Shown here in pieces: positions 17,716 through 28,642 of a DNA stretch of 64,000 bases (position 1 is the stretch's first letter; the number at the start of each line of letters is the position of its first letter). This stretch comes from Bacillus sp. AFS006103 (GTDB taxonomy: Bacteria; Bacillota; Bacilli; Bacillales; Cytobacillaceae). Both the position numbers and the translations under genes were made by a program. The stretch lies in NCBI GenBank assembly GCA_002559145.1, contig NTXX01000006.1:1163-65162 (forward strand). Reading direction: 5' to 3'. Under the pieces are notes generated by a model. It did no database searches. It had not been told where the DNA came from and worked only from the letters and a program-made list of their open reading frames with translations.

Positions 17716-17820
17716 AGTTTTATACAATTTTGGGGTCCTTTTGTTCATTTTTCGAATCGATTAATACAAATTTTATATACTTTTGTTCATTTTTTGAGGG
17801 GTTTTGTACAATAAGACAAT
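17716..17820. repeat. 21-bp phased array with TTTTGTWCA core, five units
   Basis: TTTTATACA, TTTTGTTCA, ATTAATACA, TTTTGTTCA and TTTTGTACA start at 17718, 17739, 17760, 17781 and 17802, exactly 21 bp apart. The intervening 12 bp are AT-rich and variable. The array fills the space between the convergent ywjG and pyrG terminators. The same core and period recur at 28476. Confidence 0.85.
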
Positions 17821-17880
17821 ATTTGGAAACCTATGCCAGTAATTATGCGAAACCGGCTTGTTGATTTAACATCAAAAAAT

Positions 17881-17914
17881 AAAAAAACAGGACCAGCCGA
17901 CTAGACTGGTCCTG
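17881..17914 (-). terminator. Terminator of pyrG
   Basis: CAGGACCAG and CTGGTCCTG form a stem followed by TTTTTTTATTTTTT on the minus strand. Confidence 0.9.
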
Positions 17915-17924
17915 CCCAACTATC

Positions 17925-19535
<1,611 letters not shown>

Positions 19536-19617
19536 TTATACAGTTTGTACATTATTCAGTTGGTTTAAGGGTTTTTGTAAAAAAATATTTTCCTTACGCT
19601 CGAATAAAATTTTGAAC

Positions 19618-19729
19618 AATAAAAAACGCCCGCCTACTTTTGGTAGGGAGCGTAATTGTAAGTAAATAACGTATCGTCCTTTTTAAGGAGCCCAAAAAAG
19701 ATTCTACAAGGGCACGACAAAAAAGTCAA
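19618..19729 (-). promoter_or_regulatory. pyrG promoter and reiterative-transcription attenuator
   Basis: On the minus strand TTGACT (19724-19729) and TAGAAT (19701-19706) are 17 bp apart, and the transcript would start at GGGCTCC (19693-19687), 7 nt after the -10. A hairpin (19626-19653: ACGCTCCCTAC pairing with GTAGGCGGGCGT) ending in TTTTTT lies 40 nt downstream. This matches the B. subtilis pyrG device, in which low CTP causes extra Gs to be added at GGGC and the poly-G strand pairs with the CU-rich 5' arm of the terminator, preventing termination. Confidence 0.85.
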
Positions 19730-19734
19730 GTCGA

Positions 19735-20310
19735 TTAATCTTTTTCGACATCTTCCTCTTCATCAAATACTTCTTCTTCCTCAAGATCATCATCGAGGTC
19801 ATCATCTTCTTCATCTAAGTCAATTTCAAGCTCATCCTCAATGACGTCATCATCATCGTCATCATCAAACTCATCCACTTCGTCGATATCCAGATCCTCT
19901 TCATCATCAAGCAGATCATCTTCATCGTCAAAGTCATCAAAGTCATCCTCAATCTCATCCACGTCATCGAAGTCTTCGAGTTCTTCTTCATCGACAACCT
20001 TCTTCGCCTTTTTCTTCTTAGGTTTCACAACTGTGACAACTTCCTCCTCAGCTGTATCAACTGGATACCAAACACGAAGTCCCCAGCGATTGCTTCCTAA
20101 TGAAAGGAAACGGCCATCCACATTGATGTCGGTATAAAACTGTGCGAGTCTTGATTGAATCTCTTGCTCAGAAATCCCTGCCGCCTTCTTAATTTCCTTT
20201 ACTAAATCACCAAAGGCGATCGGTTGTTTACTATTTTTCAAAAATTCAAAAGCCATTTCCATAAATGAAAACTCTTGTAATTCCTCTTTTGAGTATTGTG
20301 CTAAACTCAA
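19735..20310 (-). CDS. rpoE: RNA polymerase delta subunit
   Basis: Delta binds core polymerase, reduces non-specific RNA and DNA binding and speeds recycling. Residues 1-90 form the folded winged-helix (HARE-HTH) domain, and the rest is a disordered Asp/Glu-rich tail preceded by a short lysine run (KPKKKKAKK), the expected architecture. I chose the TTG at 20310 (191 residues, MSLAQYSKEEL, matching B. subtilis MGIKQYSQEEL), with AAAGGAA 9 bases upstream; the GTG three codons earlier would be too close to it. Confidence 0.93.
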   Translation of the reverse strand: MSLAQYSKEELQEFSFMEMAFEFLKNSKQPIAFGDLVKEIKKAAGISEQEIQSRLAQFYTDINVDGRFLSLGSNRWGLRVWYPVDTAEEEVVTVVKPKKKKAKKVVDEEELEDFDDVDEIEDDFDDFDDEDDLLDDEEDLDIDEVDEFDDDDDDDVIEDELEIDLDEEDDDLDDDLEEEEVFDEEEDVEKD

Positions 20311-20495
20311 TTTGGGCACTTCCTTTCTCTATTTAACACTCTTAAATGAGTGATTAACGGACCTATCAAGACCGTTGAATTCATATAAACTTGAGAATTG
20401 TCCAGCTCTAGCGCCAAACGGACTTTTCCTTTAAAAAATACATATTCTTCATTATAAACAAATTCTTCCGGTTTATGCTAGTGCTATCCGTTGTT

Positions 20496-20693
20496 TCACT
20501 TGAATTTTTGCGGATGAGCCTTTTCACTATCATTTTTCTCGGCATGCTTCAGCTTTTTCATCTCCTTCATAGATATCACTAGAAAAAAGATTGCTAGCAG
20601 CAGAAACGAGATTGCACCTAACTGACGTTGATAGAGATAATTTAATGGCCAGGCACAAACAATTAAAACCAACAAAATATGAGTTAACTTCAT
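20496..20693 (-). CDS. Small two-pass membrane protein, unknown
   Basis: A 65-residue protein with two hydrophobic segments (about 3-17 and 24-43) and a charged tail (KEMKKLKHAEKNDSEKAH). An AGGTGAG site lies 5 bases before ATG. I do not recognise a family. It sits between icmF and rpoE in its own small transcription unit. The hydrophobic pattern and the ribosome site support coding, but it could be a chance frame. Confidence 0.5.
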   Translation of the reverse strand: MKLTHILLVLIVCAWPLNYLYQRQLGAISFLLLAIFFLVISMKEMKKLKHAEKNDSEKAHPQKFK

Positions 20694-20794
20694 TTGCTCA
20701 CCTGCCCAAATCTCTCGGAATATGTACGCTAAATCATTATATAAGATTCACGCAAAATTTAATATCTCATAAAAAAAGATTTATTACAAAAATT

Positions 20795-20837
20795 GGTGTC
20801 AGGGACCATGTGAAATATTCACATGGTCCCTGACACC
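20795..20837. repeat. Perfect 20-bp-arm hairpin built on the GTGTCAGG motif
   Basis: GGTGTCAGGGACCATGTGAA is followed, after the loop ATA, by its exact complement. The motif at each end is a one-base variant of the dispersed 13-mer. On the minus strand it lies six bases after the icmF stop and is followed by AATTTTTG, so it may end icmF transcription. A second member of the same hairpin family is at 43250. Confidence 0.9.
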
Positions 20838-20842
20838 CTATT

Positions 20843-23800
20843 TTACATATTCCGTCTATATTGTCCGCCCACTTCATAGAGGGCTCTTGTTATTTGCCCG
20901 AGGCTGGCGACCTTTACGGTTTCCATTAATTCCCCAAAAATATTGCCATTGTTGACAGCTGCTGCTTTCAAGCGCTTCAACGCTTCCCCGGAAACTGCTG
21001 CATGACTTTCTTGGAAGGACTGTAAATTATGAATCTGCAATTCCTTCTCCTCATAAGATGCACGGGCGATTTCCATATTATTGACATCTTCCGCAGACGG
21101 AGGATTCGGGTTCAAATACGTATTCACGCCAATAATCGGTAATTCACCGGTATGCTTTTTCATTTCATAATACATCGATTCATCTTGAATTTTACCGCGC
21201 TGGTACTGCGTTTCCATCGAACCGAGCACACCGCCGCGATCATTCAAGCGCTCAAACTCTTGTAACACCGCTTCCTCAACCAAGTCCGTTAACTCCTCGA
21301 CAATAAACGAACCTTGGAGTGGATTTTCATTTTTCGATAAGCCATGCTCTTTGGTAATAATCATCTGAATCGCCATCGCCCGACGGACCGATTCTTCGGT
21401 TGGCGTCGTAATGGCTTCATCATAGGCATTTGTATGGAGGGAATTACAGTTATCTTGCAGGGCCATTAACGCCTGCAGTGTCGTCCGGATATCATTAAAA
21501 TCTATTTCCTGAGCATGGAGCGAACGGCCAGACGTCTGAACATGATACTTCAATTTTTGGCTGCGCTCATTGGCACTGTATTTATTGCGCATCACCGTTG
21601 CCCAAATCCTCCGTGCCACACGGCCGATGACCGTATACTCTGGATCCAAACCATTCGAGAAGAAGAACGACAGGTTCGGCGCAAAATCATCAATCTTCAT
21701 GCCGCGACTTAAATAATACTCCACATACGTAAAGCCATTCGACAACGTAAATGCTAGCTGAGAAATCGGATTCGCTCCTGCTTCGGCAATATGATAACCG
21801 CTGATCGAAACGGAATAGTAATTGCGGACTTGATGGTCAATGAAATATTGCTGAATATCGCCCATCATCCGCAGTGCAAATTCCGTCGAAAAAATACATG
21901 TATTTTGGCCTTGATCTTCTTTTAAAATATCAGCTTGGACCGTACCGCGCACCGTCTGCAGTGTATAAGCACGCACTTCAGCAAACTCCTCAACGGTTAA
22001 CACGCGGCCAAGCTCTGCTTCTTTCCGCTGTACCTGTTGATCAATCGCCGTATTCATAAACATCGCTAAAATAATCGGTGCCGGTCCATTAATCGTCATC
22101 GACACTGATGTGGACGGATGGCAGAGGTCAAAGCCGTCATATAACTTTTTCATATCATCCAACGTACATACGTTAACACCGCTTTCGCCAATTTTCCCAA
22201 AAATATCCGGGCGATAATCAGGGTCTGACCCGTACAATGTCACCGAGTCAAATGCGGTACTTAACCGTTTTGCCGAATCATCCTTCGATAAGTAATGGAA
22301 GCGGCGGTTCGTCCGCTCCGGTGGCCCTTCTCCAGCAAACTGCCGTTTCGGATCCTCACCTTCCCGTTTGAATGGGAATACCCCAGCTGTATATGGGAAC
22401 GCACCCGGGACGTTTTCCTCGTACACCCAACGCAGAATTTCACCATAATCCTTATACTTAGGCAGTACCACTTTTGGAATATCGAGGCCTGATAAACTTT
22501 TTGATCGTAACACCGTAATAATTTCTTTATCACGGATTCTCGTCACAAACTTATCACCCGAATACGCTTCCCTTGTTTTAGACCATCCATCAAGAATCTT
22601 TCGTGATTCAGGTGTCAGTCGCGCTTCAGTTTCTTGCTTGACCGATTCTAACGCCGCAATCACTTCCGGCTGCTCCTTAACCGCTTCGATCGCCCCTTCT
22701 AACTGGAATAACCTCCGGGCAATATCCGCTTGTTCCTCCGCCTTCTTATGATAACCGCGCACCGTTTCTGATATTTCCCGTAAATAATAACGTCGGTCCG
22801 TCGGGATAATCACGTTCTGCTTTTCAACCAGCGCATTTTTACTAAAAGAAGTCAACCAGCCCGTGCCCATTTTGTCATTCACTTTTTCAACAAGTGCCGC
22901 GAACAACGCATTCGTGCCCGGGTCATTAAACTGGCTCGCAATCGTCCCATAGACCGGCATCTCATCAATTTCTTTTTCAAACAGCATATGGCTGCGCTGG
23001 TACTGCTTTTGCACCTGACGCTTCGCATCCTCTGAGCCCTTACGCTCAAACTTATTGATGACAATCAAGTCGGCAAAATCAATCATATCAATCTTTTCAA
23101 GCTGTGATGGCGCCCCAAATTCACTCGTCATCACATACAAAGACACATCACAAATCTCAGTGATTTCCGCATCGCCCTGGCCAATCCCGCTTGTCTCGAC
23201 AATCACGAGGTCAAAACCGGCTGCTTTCGTAACAGCGACTGCATCGTTGATTGCCAGCGATAATTCACTTTTTGAATGCCGAGTCGCCAGAGAACGCATA
23301 TATACATTTGGCGAGAAAATTGCATTCATTCGAATCCGGTCCCCGAGCAAAGCACCGCCTGTCTTTTGCTTCGTCGGGTCGACCGACAGAATCGCCACTT
23401 TTTTATCAGGCAATTCGTTGATAAAACGGCGGATCAATTCATCCGTTAATGAACTTTTCCCGGCCCCGCCTGTTCCCGTGATTCCAACGACCGGAATCCT
23501 CTTCTCCAGTGACTTCACTTGGTCGAGTACCTGCTCAACCGTGGCCGCCGCCTCGTTCCGTTTATCCACGTGAAGCTCGGCCAAAGTGATCAACTTCGCG
23601 ACCGCATTGACATCACCCGTCGGCAGCTTCTCCATTTGTTCCGCCACATCAAGCGGCACCGTCGCAAAATCGCACTCTTCCAACATCCGGTTAATCATCC
23701 CCTGCAGTCCCATCCTGCGGCCATCCTCAGGTGAGAAAATCCACGAAATCCCGTACTCATGGAGCTCATCAATTTCGCGTGGGATAATGACCCCGCCACC

Positions 23801-24091
23801 GCCGCCAAAAATGCGGATGTTTGGCGCACCCTTTTCTTTTAGCAAATCATACATATATTTAAAGTACTCGACATGTCCGCCTTGATACGAAGAGATCGCA
23901 ATCCCTTGGACGTCCTCCTGAATCGCCGCGTTCACAACCTCCTCGACCGAGCGATTATGACCAAGGTGAATGACCTCCGCCCCGCTCGCCTGCAGAATCC
24001 GCCTCATAATATTGATCGAAGCATCGTGCCCGTCAAACAAACTTGAAGCAGTGACAAAGCGAATATGATGTTTCGGCTGATAATTCCCCAT
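20843..24091 (-). CDS. icmF: Fused isobutyryl-CoA mutase (IcmF)
   Basis: An adenosylcobalamin enzyme interconverting isobutyryl-CoA and butyryl-CoA (and often isovaleryl/pivalyl-CoA), with its own G-protein chaperone. The domain order is the B12-binding domain (1-140, DGHD at 20-23 with the cobalt-ligand His22), the MeaB-like GTPase (about 165-420, Walker A GTGGAGKS at 206-213) and the mutase TIM barrel (about 500-1082). I start at the ATG at 24091 (1082 residues) behind AAAAAGGGGGAG; the longer open frame reads through a dispersed repeat. It lies in the acyl-CoA catabolic cluster. Confidence 0.95.
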   Translation of the reverse strand: MGNYQPKHHIRFVTASSLFDGHDASINIMRRILQASGAEVIHLGHNRSVEEVVNAAIQEDVQGIAISSYQGGHVEYFKYMYDLLKEKGAPNIRIFGGGGGVIIPREIDELHEYGISWIFSPEDGRRMGLQGMINRMLEECDFATVPLDVAEQMEKLPTGDVNAVAKLITLAELHVDKRNEAAATVEQVLDQVKSLEKRIPVVGITGTGGAGKSSLTDELIRRFINELPDKKVAILSVDPTKQKTGGALLGDRIRMNAIFSPNVYMRSLATRHSKSELSLAINDAVAVTKAAGFDLVIVETSGIGQGDAEITEICDVSLYVMTSEFGAPSQLEKIDMIDFADLIVINKFERKGSEDAKRQVQKQYQRSHMLFEKEIDEMPVYGTIASQFNDPGTNALFAALVEKVNDKMGTGWLTSFSKNALVEKQNVIIPTDRRYYLREISETVRGYHKKAEEQADIARRLFQLEGAIEAVKEQPEVIAALESVKQETEARLTPESRKILDGWSKTREAYSGDKFVTRIRDKEIITVLRSKSLSGLDIPKVVLPKYKDYGEILRWVYEENVPGAFPYTAGVFPFKREGEDPKRQFAGEGPPERTNRRFHYLSKDDSAKRLSTAFDSVTLYGSDPDYRPDIFGKIGESGVNVCTLDDMKKLYDGFDLCHPSTSVSMTINGPAPIILAMFMNTAIDQQVQRKEAELGRVLTVEEFAEVRAYTLQTVRGTVQADILKEDQGQNTCIFSTEFALRMMGDIQQYFIDHQVRNYYSVSISGYHIAEAGANPISQLAFTLSNGFTYVEYYLSRGMKIDDFAPNLSFFFSNGLDPEYTVIGRVARRIWATVMRNKYSANERSQKLKYHVQTSGRSLHAQEIDFNDIRTTLQALMALQDNCNSLHTNAYDEAITTPTEESVRRAMAIQMIITKEHGLSKNENPLQGSFIVEELTDLVEEAVLQEFERLNDRGGVLGSMETQYQRGKIQDESMYYEMKKHTGELPIIGVNTYLNPNPPSAEDVNNMEIARASYEEKELQIHNLQSFQESHAAVSGEALKRLKAAAVNNGNIFGELMETVKVASLGQITRALYEVGGQYRRNM

Positions 24092-24107
24092 CGTTCTCCC
24101 CCTTTTT

Positions 24108-24258
24108 AGAAAAGCGCAAGTGCGCCCGTTTAGCGGCGTATGGACTGGAGCTCTCCGACTGAGATAAAGGAAACACGGAGAGCGAGAGCGATCCGATGTT
24201 GACTTATCGTAGGGAGAAGAGCGAAGTACACTAGCCGCTGGGCCGCTTGCGCTAGACA
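24108..24258 (+). repeat. ~150-bp dispersed repeat, copy 1
   Basis: Runs from AGAAAAGCG to CGCTAGACA. It shares TTAGCGGCGTATGGACT, CTGAGATAAAGGAAACACGG and TTGACTTATCGTAGGG with the copies at 26183 (inverted) and 42863 (same orientation). Its left end touches the icmF ribosome site. No open frame or transposase is present. Confidence 0.88.
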
Positions 24259-24326
24259 TTATTTAATTAAACGAGAAAGCATTTTATACCAATGAACTCC
24301 ATTAACGGTTCGCCACTTAGCCAGCA

Positions 24327-24968
24327 TTACGACCTTGCTTGGCTGGTCGATTGAATGCCGTGAAATAACTGCTCGGTTTGTAGTTCAATATATTCATCCA
24401 GTGTATATAACTTTTGCAGTGCCCAGCGCCGAAAGGCCCACATTTGTCCCTTGACAATAATGTTATGGGAAATCAATTCGATCTGTTTTTCAGATAGCTG
24501 CAGCTCACCATTTTCCACACAGCGGGCGATCAGACTCTCAAACATCGCCGCCATTTCGAATTCCTTTTTTAAAACATAGGGAAGAGCGTCCTTTGTCAGT
24601 GATTTAGCTTCCTGATACATGACAAGTACTTCATCCTGCATCTCATCCACGACACGGAAATAATGCCCCACCCCTAGCTTCAGACTAGAAAGGGTGCCGA
24701 TGTTCTGCTGAAGGTCCTCCTCGAGGCGTTCACGAACATGATCGTAGATACTGTCACAGACGAGATAAAGCACGTCTTCCTTGGAGCGGATGTATTCGTA
24801 AAGGGTCCCAATGCTAAAACCGGCCGCTTTAGCGATTTCCCTTGTTGTTGTCCGGTGGAATCCTTTTTCCTTAAAAAGGGTGACGGCCCCTTTGATCATT
24901 TGATCACGCCTTTTCTGGATCAAGCGTTCATCCTTTACAGAAGCCAGTACTTCCCGTTTTTTCATCAT
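24327..24968 (-). CDS. TetR-family repressor, probably of fatty-acid degradation
   Basis: A 213-residue regulator with an N-terminal TetR helix-turn-helix (about 25-70: AVTLFKEKGFHRTTTREIAKAAGFSIGTLYEYIRSKEDVL) and a C-terminal ligand domain. It is encoded directly behind acdA (13 bp from its stop), and a palindrome resembling the bacillus FadR box sits in the promoter of the cluster at 32246. Acyl-CoA-responsive control of the fadF-thl-hbd-acd genes is therefore the best inference; the ligand is not provable here. Confidence 0.85.
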   Translation of the reverse strand: MMKKREVLASVKDERLIQKRRDQMIKGAVTLFKEKGFHRTTTREIAKAAGFSIGTLYEYIRSKEDVLYLVCDSIYDHVRERLEEDLQQNIGTLSSLKLGVGHYFRVVDEMQDEVLVMYQEAKSLTKDALPYVLKKEFEMAAMFESLIARCVENGELQLSEKQIELISHNIIVKGQMWAFRRWALQKLYTLDEYIELQTEQLFHGIQSTSQARS

Positions 24969-24980
24969 TCTCTAACCGCC

Positions 24981-26120
24981 TTATTTCGTGATCATCCGTG
25001 AGATAACAAGACGTTGAATTTCTTGCGTGCCCTCGTAGATTTGCGTGATTTTTGCATCGCGCATAAAGCGCTCGACTGGATAATCCTTCGTATAGCCGTA
25101 ACCGCCAAAGACTTGAACCGCTTCGGTTGTCACCTTCATCGCCGTATCGCCGGCAAACAACTTCGACATGGCCGATTCTTTGCCGTACGGCAGACCTTGT
25201 GACTCCAGCCACGCCGCTTGATAGGTTAATAATCTGGCCGCCTCAATCCCTGTTGCCATATCGGCAAGCTTAAAGCCGATGCCTTGATTGGCTAGGATTG
25301 GTTTGCCAAATTGGTGGCGTTCCTTCGCATAATCTGCCGCCGCGTCAAGCGCACCTTGTGCAATCCCGACCGCTTGGGCTGCGATGCCGTTGCGGCCGCC
25401 GTCAAGGGTCATCATCGCCACCTTAAAGCCTTCGCCTTCTGCGCCGAGTCTGTTTGCAACGGGAACCCTGCAATCTTCAAAAATAATTTCCGTGGTTGGT
25501 GAGGAACGAATGCCGAGTTTCTTTTCTTTTTTTCCAACCGAGAAGCCTGGGAAGTCGCTTTCGACGATAAAAGCAGTCGTGCCCTTTTGTTTACTTGTTG
25601 GATCGGTTAGCGCAAACACGACATAAATGTCAGCCACACCGCCATTTGTAATAAATATTTTCGAACCGTTCAGGACGTAGTGATCACCCTCTAAGCGAGC
25701 GGTCGTTCTCATCCCGCCGGCATCAGAACCGCTGCCGGGCTCTGTTAAGCCATAAGCACCAATTTTCGTTCCTTCTGCTAATGGGCGCAAATAGGTTTGC
25801 TTTTGTTCTTCATTTCCGAATTTGTAAATCGGCCAGCCGGCTAAGGAAGTGTGGGCTGACAGCATCACGCCTGTCGATGCGTCCACACGGGACAATTCTT
25901 CGACGGCAATACAGTAAGCAAGAAAATCGCTGCCAATCCCGCCGTATTCTTCCGGCCACGGAATTCCGGTTAAGCCAAGCTCCGCCATTTTGTCAAAAAT
26001 CTCGCGGTCAAAGCGCTCTTCCTCATCCCGCTCGGCTGCGGTCGGTGCGACCTCATTGCGTGCAAAATCACGAACCATTTTCCGAATCATTTCATGTTCT
26101 TCAGATAATTTAAAGTTCAT
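24981..26120 (-). CDS. acdA: Acyl-CoA dehydrogenase
   Basis: An FAD enzyme that introduces the alpha-beta double bond into acyl-CoA and passes electrons to ETF. The 379-residue protein has the three acyl-CoA dehydrogenase domains, the flavin/substrate segment [15 protein letters not shown], the [20 protein letters not shown] motif and the catalytic base glutamate in [10 protein letters not shown] near the C-terminus. The short- or branched-chain type is likely given the neighbouring icmF. AGGGGGAC precedes ATG. It follows the second acyl-CoA dehydrogenase, separated from it by an inserted repeat. Confidence 0.93.
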   Translation of the reverse strand: MNFKLSEEHEMIRKMVRDFARNEVAPTAAERDEEERFDREIFDKMAELGLTGIPWPEEYGGIGSDFLAYCIAVEELSRVDASTGVMLSAHTSLAGWPIYKFGNEEQKQTYLRPLAEGTKIGAYGLTEPGSGSDAGGMRTTARLEGDHYVLNGSKIFITNGGVADIYVVFALTDPTSKQKGTTAFIVESDFPGFSVGKKEKKLGIRSSPTTEIIFEDCRVPVANRLGAEGEGFKVAMMTLDGGRNGIAAQAVGIAQGALDAAADYAKERHQFGKPILANQGIGFKLADMATGIEAARLLTYQAAWLESQGLPYGKESAMSKLFAGDTAMKVTTEAVQVFGGYGYTKDYPVERFMRDAKITQIYEGTQEIQRLVISRMITK

Positions 26121-26182
26121 TTCAAGTCCCCCTATTTGAATGAAAGTATATTAAAAAAGATTAAGATTTGAACTTAGATTGC

Positions 26183-26332
26183 TGTCTAGCGCAAGCAGCC
26201 CAACGGCTAGTGTACTTCGCCCTTTTCCCTACGATAAGTCAAGCACGGATGCGCTATCGCTCTCCGTGTTTCCTTTATCTCAGTCAAAGGGCTCCAGTCC
26301 ATACGCCGCTAATCGGGCGCTTCCGCTTTTCT
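26183..26332 (-). repeat. ~150-bp dispersed repeat, copy 2 (inverted)
   Basis: The reverse complement aligns along its whole length with the copies at 24108 and 42863. Together with copy 1 it forms inverted repeats around acdA and the TetR gene. It lies between the two acyl-CoA dehydrogenase genes and ends at the stop codon of the upstream one. Confidence 0.88.
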
Positions 26333-27463
26333 TTATAAATGCTTACTGATCACAATCCGTTGAATTTCACTGGTACCTTCATAAATTTCGGTAATTTTGG
26401 CATCGCGGAAATAGCGCTCGACTGGATAATCCTCAGTGTATCCGTAGCCGCCGAAGACTTGAATCGCTTCGGTTGTGACCTCGACTGCTGTTTTGGTCGC
26501 GAATAATTTCGCCATTGATGCCTCTAGCGTACATTTCAGGCCATGGGTTCGAAGGTAGGCAGCACGATAGACTAACAGTTTCGCAGCTTCTACACTGGTC
26601 GCCATGTCCGCAAGCTTAAAACCAATTCCTTGTTGGCGGGCGATAGGTTTGCCAAATTGCTGACGGTCCATTGCATACGTGGTTGCGGTGGACAGCGCAG
26701 CCTCGGCGATCCCGAGTGCTTGGGTGGCTATCCCGATGCGGCCGACATCAAGGTTGGCCATCGCGATTTTAAAACCTTCGCCTTCCGCACCGAGCAGGTT
26801 CTCTATTGGGACATGCATATCTTCGAAGGTGAGCTGAACGGTTCTTGATCCATGCAGACCCATTTTCTTCTCATCCTTACCGACGATAAAACCAGGGGTA
26901 TTTTTTTCAACAATAAACGCGGAAATCCCCTTGCTGCCCAGTTCTGGATTCGTTTTTGCAAAAACAATATAAACATCGGCCTCGCCGCCGTTCGTGATGA
27001 ACACCTTCGAGCCGTTGATGACGTAATGATCGCCCTTCTTAACCGCACGTGACTTTAAGCTGGCTGCATCTGAACCGGAGCTCGGCTCGGTTAAGCAAAA
27101 TGCCCCGAGGTACTCCCCTGACGCAAGCTTCGGTACGTACTTGTTCTTCTGTTCTTCGGTGCCAAAATAGACAATCGGATTCGTGCAGACCGAGGTATGG
27201 ACAGACAAAATCACTCCAACCGTCGCACTGACTTTGGATAGCTCATTAATGGCAATAATATAGGAGGTGAAGTCCATTGCAGACCCGCCGTATTTTTCCG
27301 GTACAGGAATCCCCATCAGGCCAAGTTCGCCCATTTTACGGAGGATTTCACGCGGGAATTCTCCTCTTTCCATATTTTCAATAAATGGCGCAATTTCATT
27401 GTTGGCAAAATCGCGAACCATTTTCCGCATCATTTCTTGCTCTTCGGTGAATGTCAGATTCAT
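26333..27463 (-). CDS. Acyl-CoA dehydrogenase (second copy)
   Basis: A 376-residue FAD-dependent acyl-CoA dehydrogenase, paralogous to the one at 24981, with [36 protein letters not shown] and the catalytic glutamate in [14 protein letters not shown]. It resembles butyryl-CoA dehydrogenases, which fits its place directly after hydroxybutyryl-CoA dehydrogenase and thiolase. The start at 27463 follows AAGGGGAG; an upstream ATG cluster (MMMM) has no ribosome site. It is probably co-transcribed with hbd 76 bp upstream. Confidence 0.92.
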   Translation of the reverse strand: MNLTFTEEQEMMRKMVRDFANNEIAPFIENMERGEFPREILRKMGELGLMGIPVPEKYGGSAMDFTSYIIAINELSKVSATVGVILSVHTSVCTNPIVYFGTEEQKNKYVPKLASGEYLGAFCLTEPSSGSDAASLKSRAVKKGDHYVINGSKVFITNGGEADVYIVFAKTNPELGSKGISAFIVEKNTPGFIVGKDEKKMGLHGSRTVQLTFEDMHVPIENLLGAEGEGFKIAMANLDVGRIGIATQALGIAEAALSTATTYAMDRQQFGKPIARQQGIGFKLADMATSVEAAKLLVYRAAYLRTHGLKCTLEASMAKLFATKTAVEVTTEAIQVFGGYGYTEDYPVERYFRDAKITEIYEGTSEIQRIVISKHL

Positions 27464-27539
27464 GGTGGTCTCCCCTTTGGAGGAATGTAATATCGTGGTA
27501 CTCATCATCATCACGACCCCTTTTTCGAAGAAACTAAGT

Positions 27540-28391
27540 TTATTGGTATGTATAAAAGCCGCGTCCTGTTTTCTTACCGAGCCAGCCTGCTTTTACATAT
27601 TTGCGAAGAAGCGGGCACGGACGGTATTTGTCGTCGCCAAAGCCCTGGTGAAGCGTTTCCATAATATAAAGACAAGTATCTAAGCCGATAAAGTCTGCCA
27701 AGGTTAACGGCCCCATTGGGTGGTTCATGCCGAGCTTCATCACTTCGTCGATCGCTTCCTTCGTGGCTACACCCTCGTAAACCGTATATATCGCTTCGTT
27801 AATCATTGGCATGAGAATCCGGTTTGAAACAAAACCGGGGAAGTCGTTGACTTCAACGGGTACCTTGCTTATGGTTTTTGTCATATCTTCAATGACTTGG
27901 TACACTTCGTCAGCCGTCGCAAGCCCTCGGATAATTTCGACGAGCTTCATGACTGGGACGGGATTCATGAAATGCATACCGATGACTTTTTCCGGACGCT
28001 TGGTTGCCGCCGCAATTTCGGTGATAGGCAGTGATGAGGTATTGCTTGCTAGAATTGTATGAGCTGGGGTAATTTCATCGAGTTGGGCAAAGATGTTTGT
28101 TTTAATAGCCATATTTTCAACGGCCGCTTCAATGACGAGGTCGACATCACTGGCATCCTTAAGGTTGGTGGAAGTAGTGATATTACCGAGAATGTCCTGT
28201 TTTTGCTCTTCCGTGAGGCGTCCTTTGTCAACGTTCCGTGTTAGTAGTTTATTGATTCCGGCATAGCCGCGTTCCACAAATTCGGGCTTTAAATCATTTA
28301 AGATGACCTTGTAACCGGCCTGGGCACATACTTGAGCAATCCCGGAGCCCATTTGACCGGCACCGATGACCATAAGCTTTGAAATCTTCAT
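27540..28391 (-). CDS. hbd: 3-hydroxybutyryl-CoA dehydrogenase
   Basis: An NAD(P)-dependent oxidation of L-3-hydroxyacyl-CoA to 3-ketoacyl-CoA in short-chain beta-oxidation (MmgB type in bacilli). The 283-residue protein starts with the Rossmann motif [19 protein letters not shown]. The catalytic histidine is in [15 protein letters not shown], and the C-terminal domain carries [17 protein letters not shown] and [15 protein letters not shown] at 28391 follows GGAGGGG. A perfect hairpin lies just before the ribosome site. Confidence 0.95.
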   Translation of the reverse strand: MKISKLMVIGAGQMGSGIAQVCAQAGYKVILNDLKPEFVERGYAGINKLLTRNVDKGRLTEEQKQDILGNITTSTNLKDASDVDLVIEAAVENMAIKTNIFAQLDEITPAHTILASNTSSLPITEIAAATKRPEKVIGMHFMNPVPVMKLVEIIRGLATADEVYQVIEDMTKTISKVPVEVNDFPGFVSNRILMPMINEAIYTVYEGVATKEAIDEVMKLGMNHPMGPLTLADFIGLDTCLYIMETLHQGFGDDKYRPCPLLRKYVKAGWLGKKTGRGFYTYQ

Positions 28392-28407
28392 TTTTTCCCC
28401 TCCGTAG

Positions 28408-28439
28408 CAAGGTCGGAACAAGTCCGACCTTGATTTTTT
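28408..28439 (+). terminator. Perfect hairpin with T tract on the strand opposite hbd
   Basis: CAAGGTCGGA and TCCGACCTTG form a 10-bp stem. On the plus strand it is followed by ATTTTTTTATAC, so it has terminator form for antisense transcription, although no plus-strand gene precedes it. On the hbd strand it would sit in the leader, about 15 nt before the start codon. Confidence 0.6.
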
Positions 28440-28475
28440 TATACTTTTTTACTTTGGTGATTTTTCAAAAATGAC

Positions 28476-28601
28476 TTTTGTTGAATTTCAAAGATGCATT
28501 GTGCAAATTTCACCAAGTTTTGTTCAATTCTTAATAGGTTTTGTGTATTTTTTTAATTGTTTTGTACAAAAATCAACGTGTTTTGTACAATTAGCCAATA
28601 T
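28476..28601. repeat. 21-bp phased array with TTTTGTWCA core, six units
   Basis: TTTTGTTGA, CATTGTGCA, TTTTGTTCA, TTTTGTGTA, TTTTGTACA and TTTTGTACA start at 28476, 28497, 28518, 28539, 28560 and 28581, exactly 21 bp apart. The 12-bp fillers are AT-rich and unrelated. It occupies the thl-hbd intergenic space within an otherwise compact operon. Confidence 0.88.
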
Positions 28602-28642
28602 ATGGATAATCCTCACAGTCTTTTAAACTTGAAAACTATTAA

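Noticed and set aside
19841-20137. Serine-rich open frame on the plus strand
   Set aside because: It is the complement of the Asp/Glu codon run of rpoE and has no ribosome site.
24092-24259. N-terminal extension of IcmF by 56 residues
   Set aside because: The extension is read-through of a dispersed repeat; a strong ribosome site and the family N-terminus place the start at 24091.
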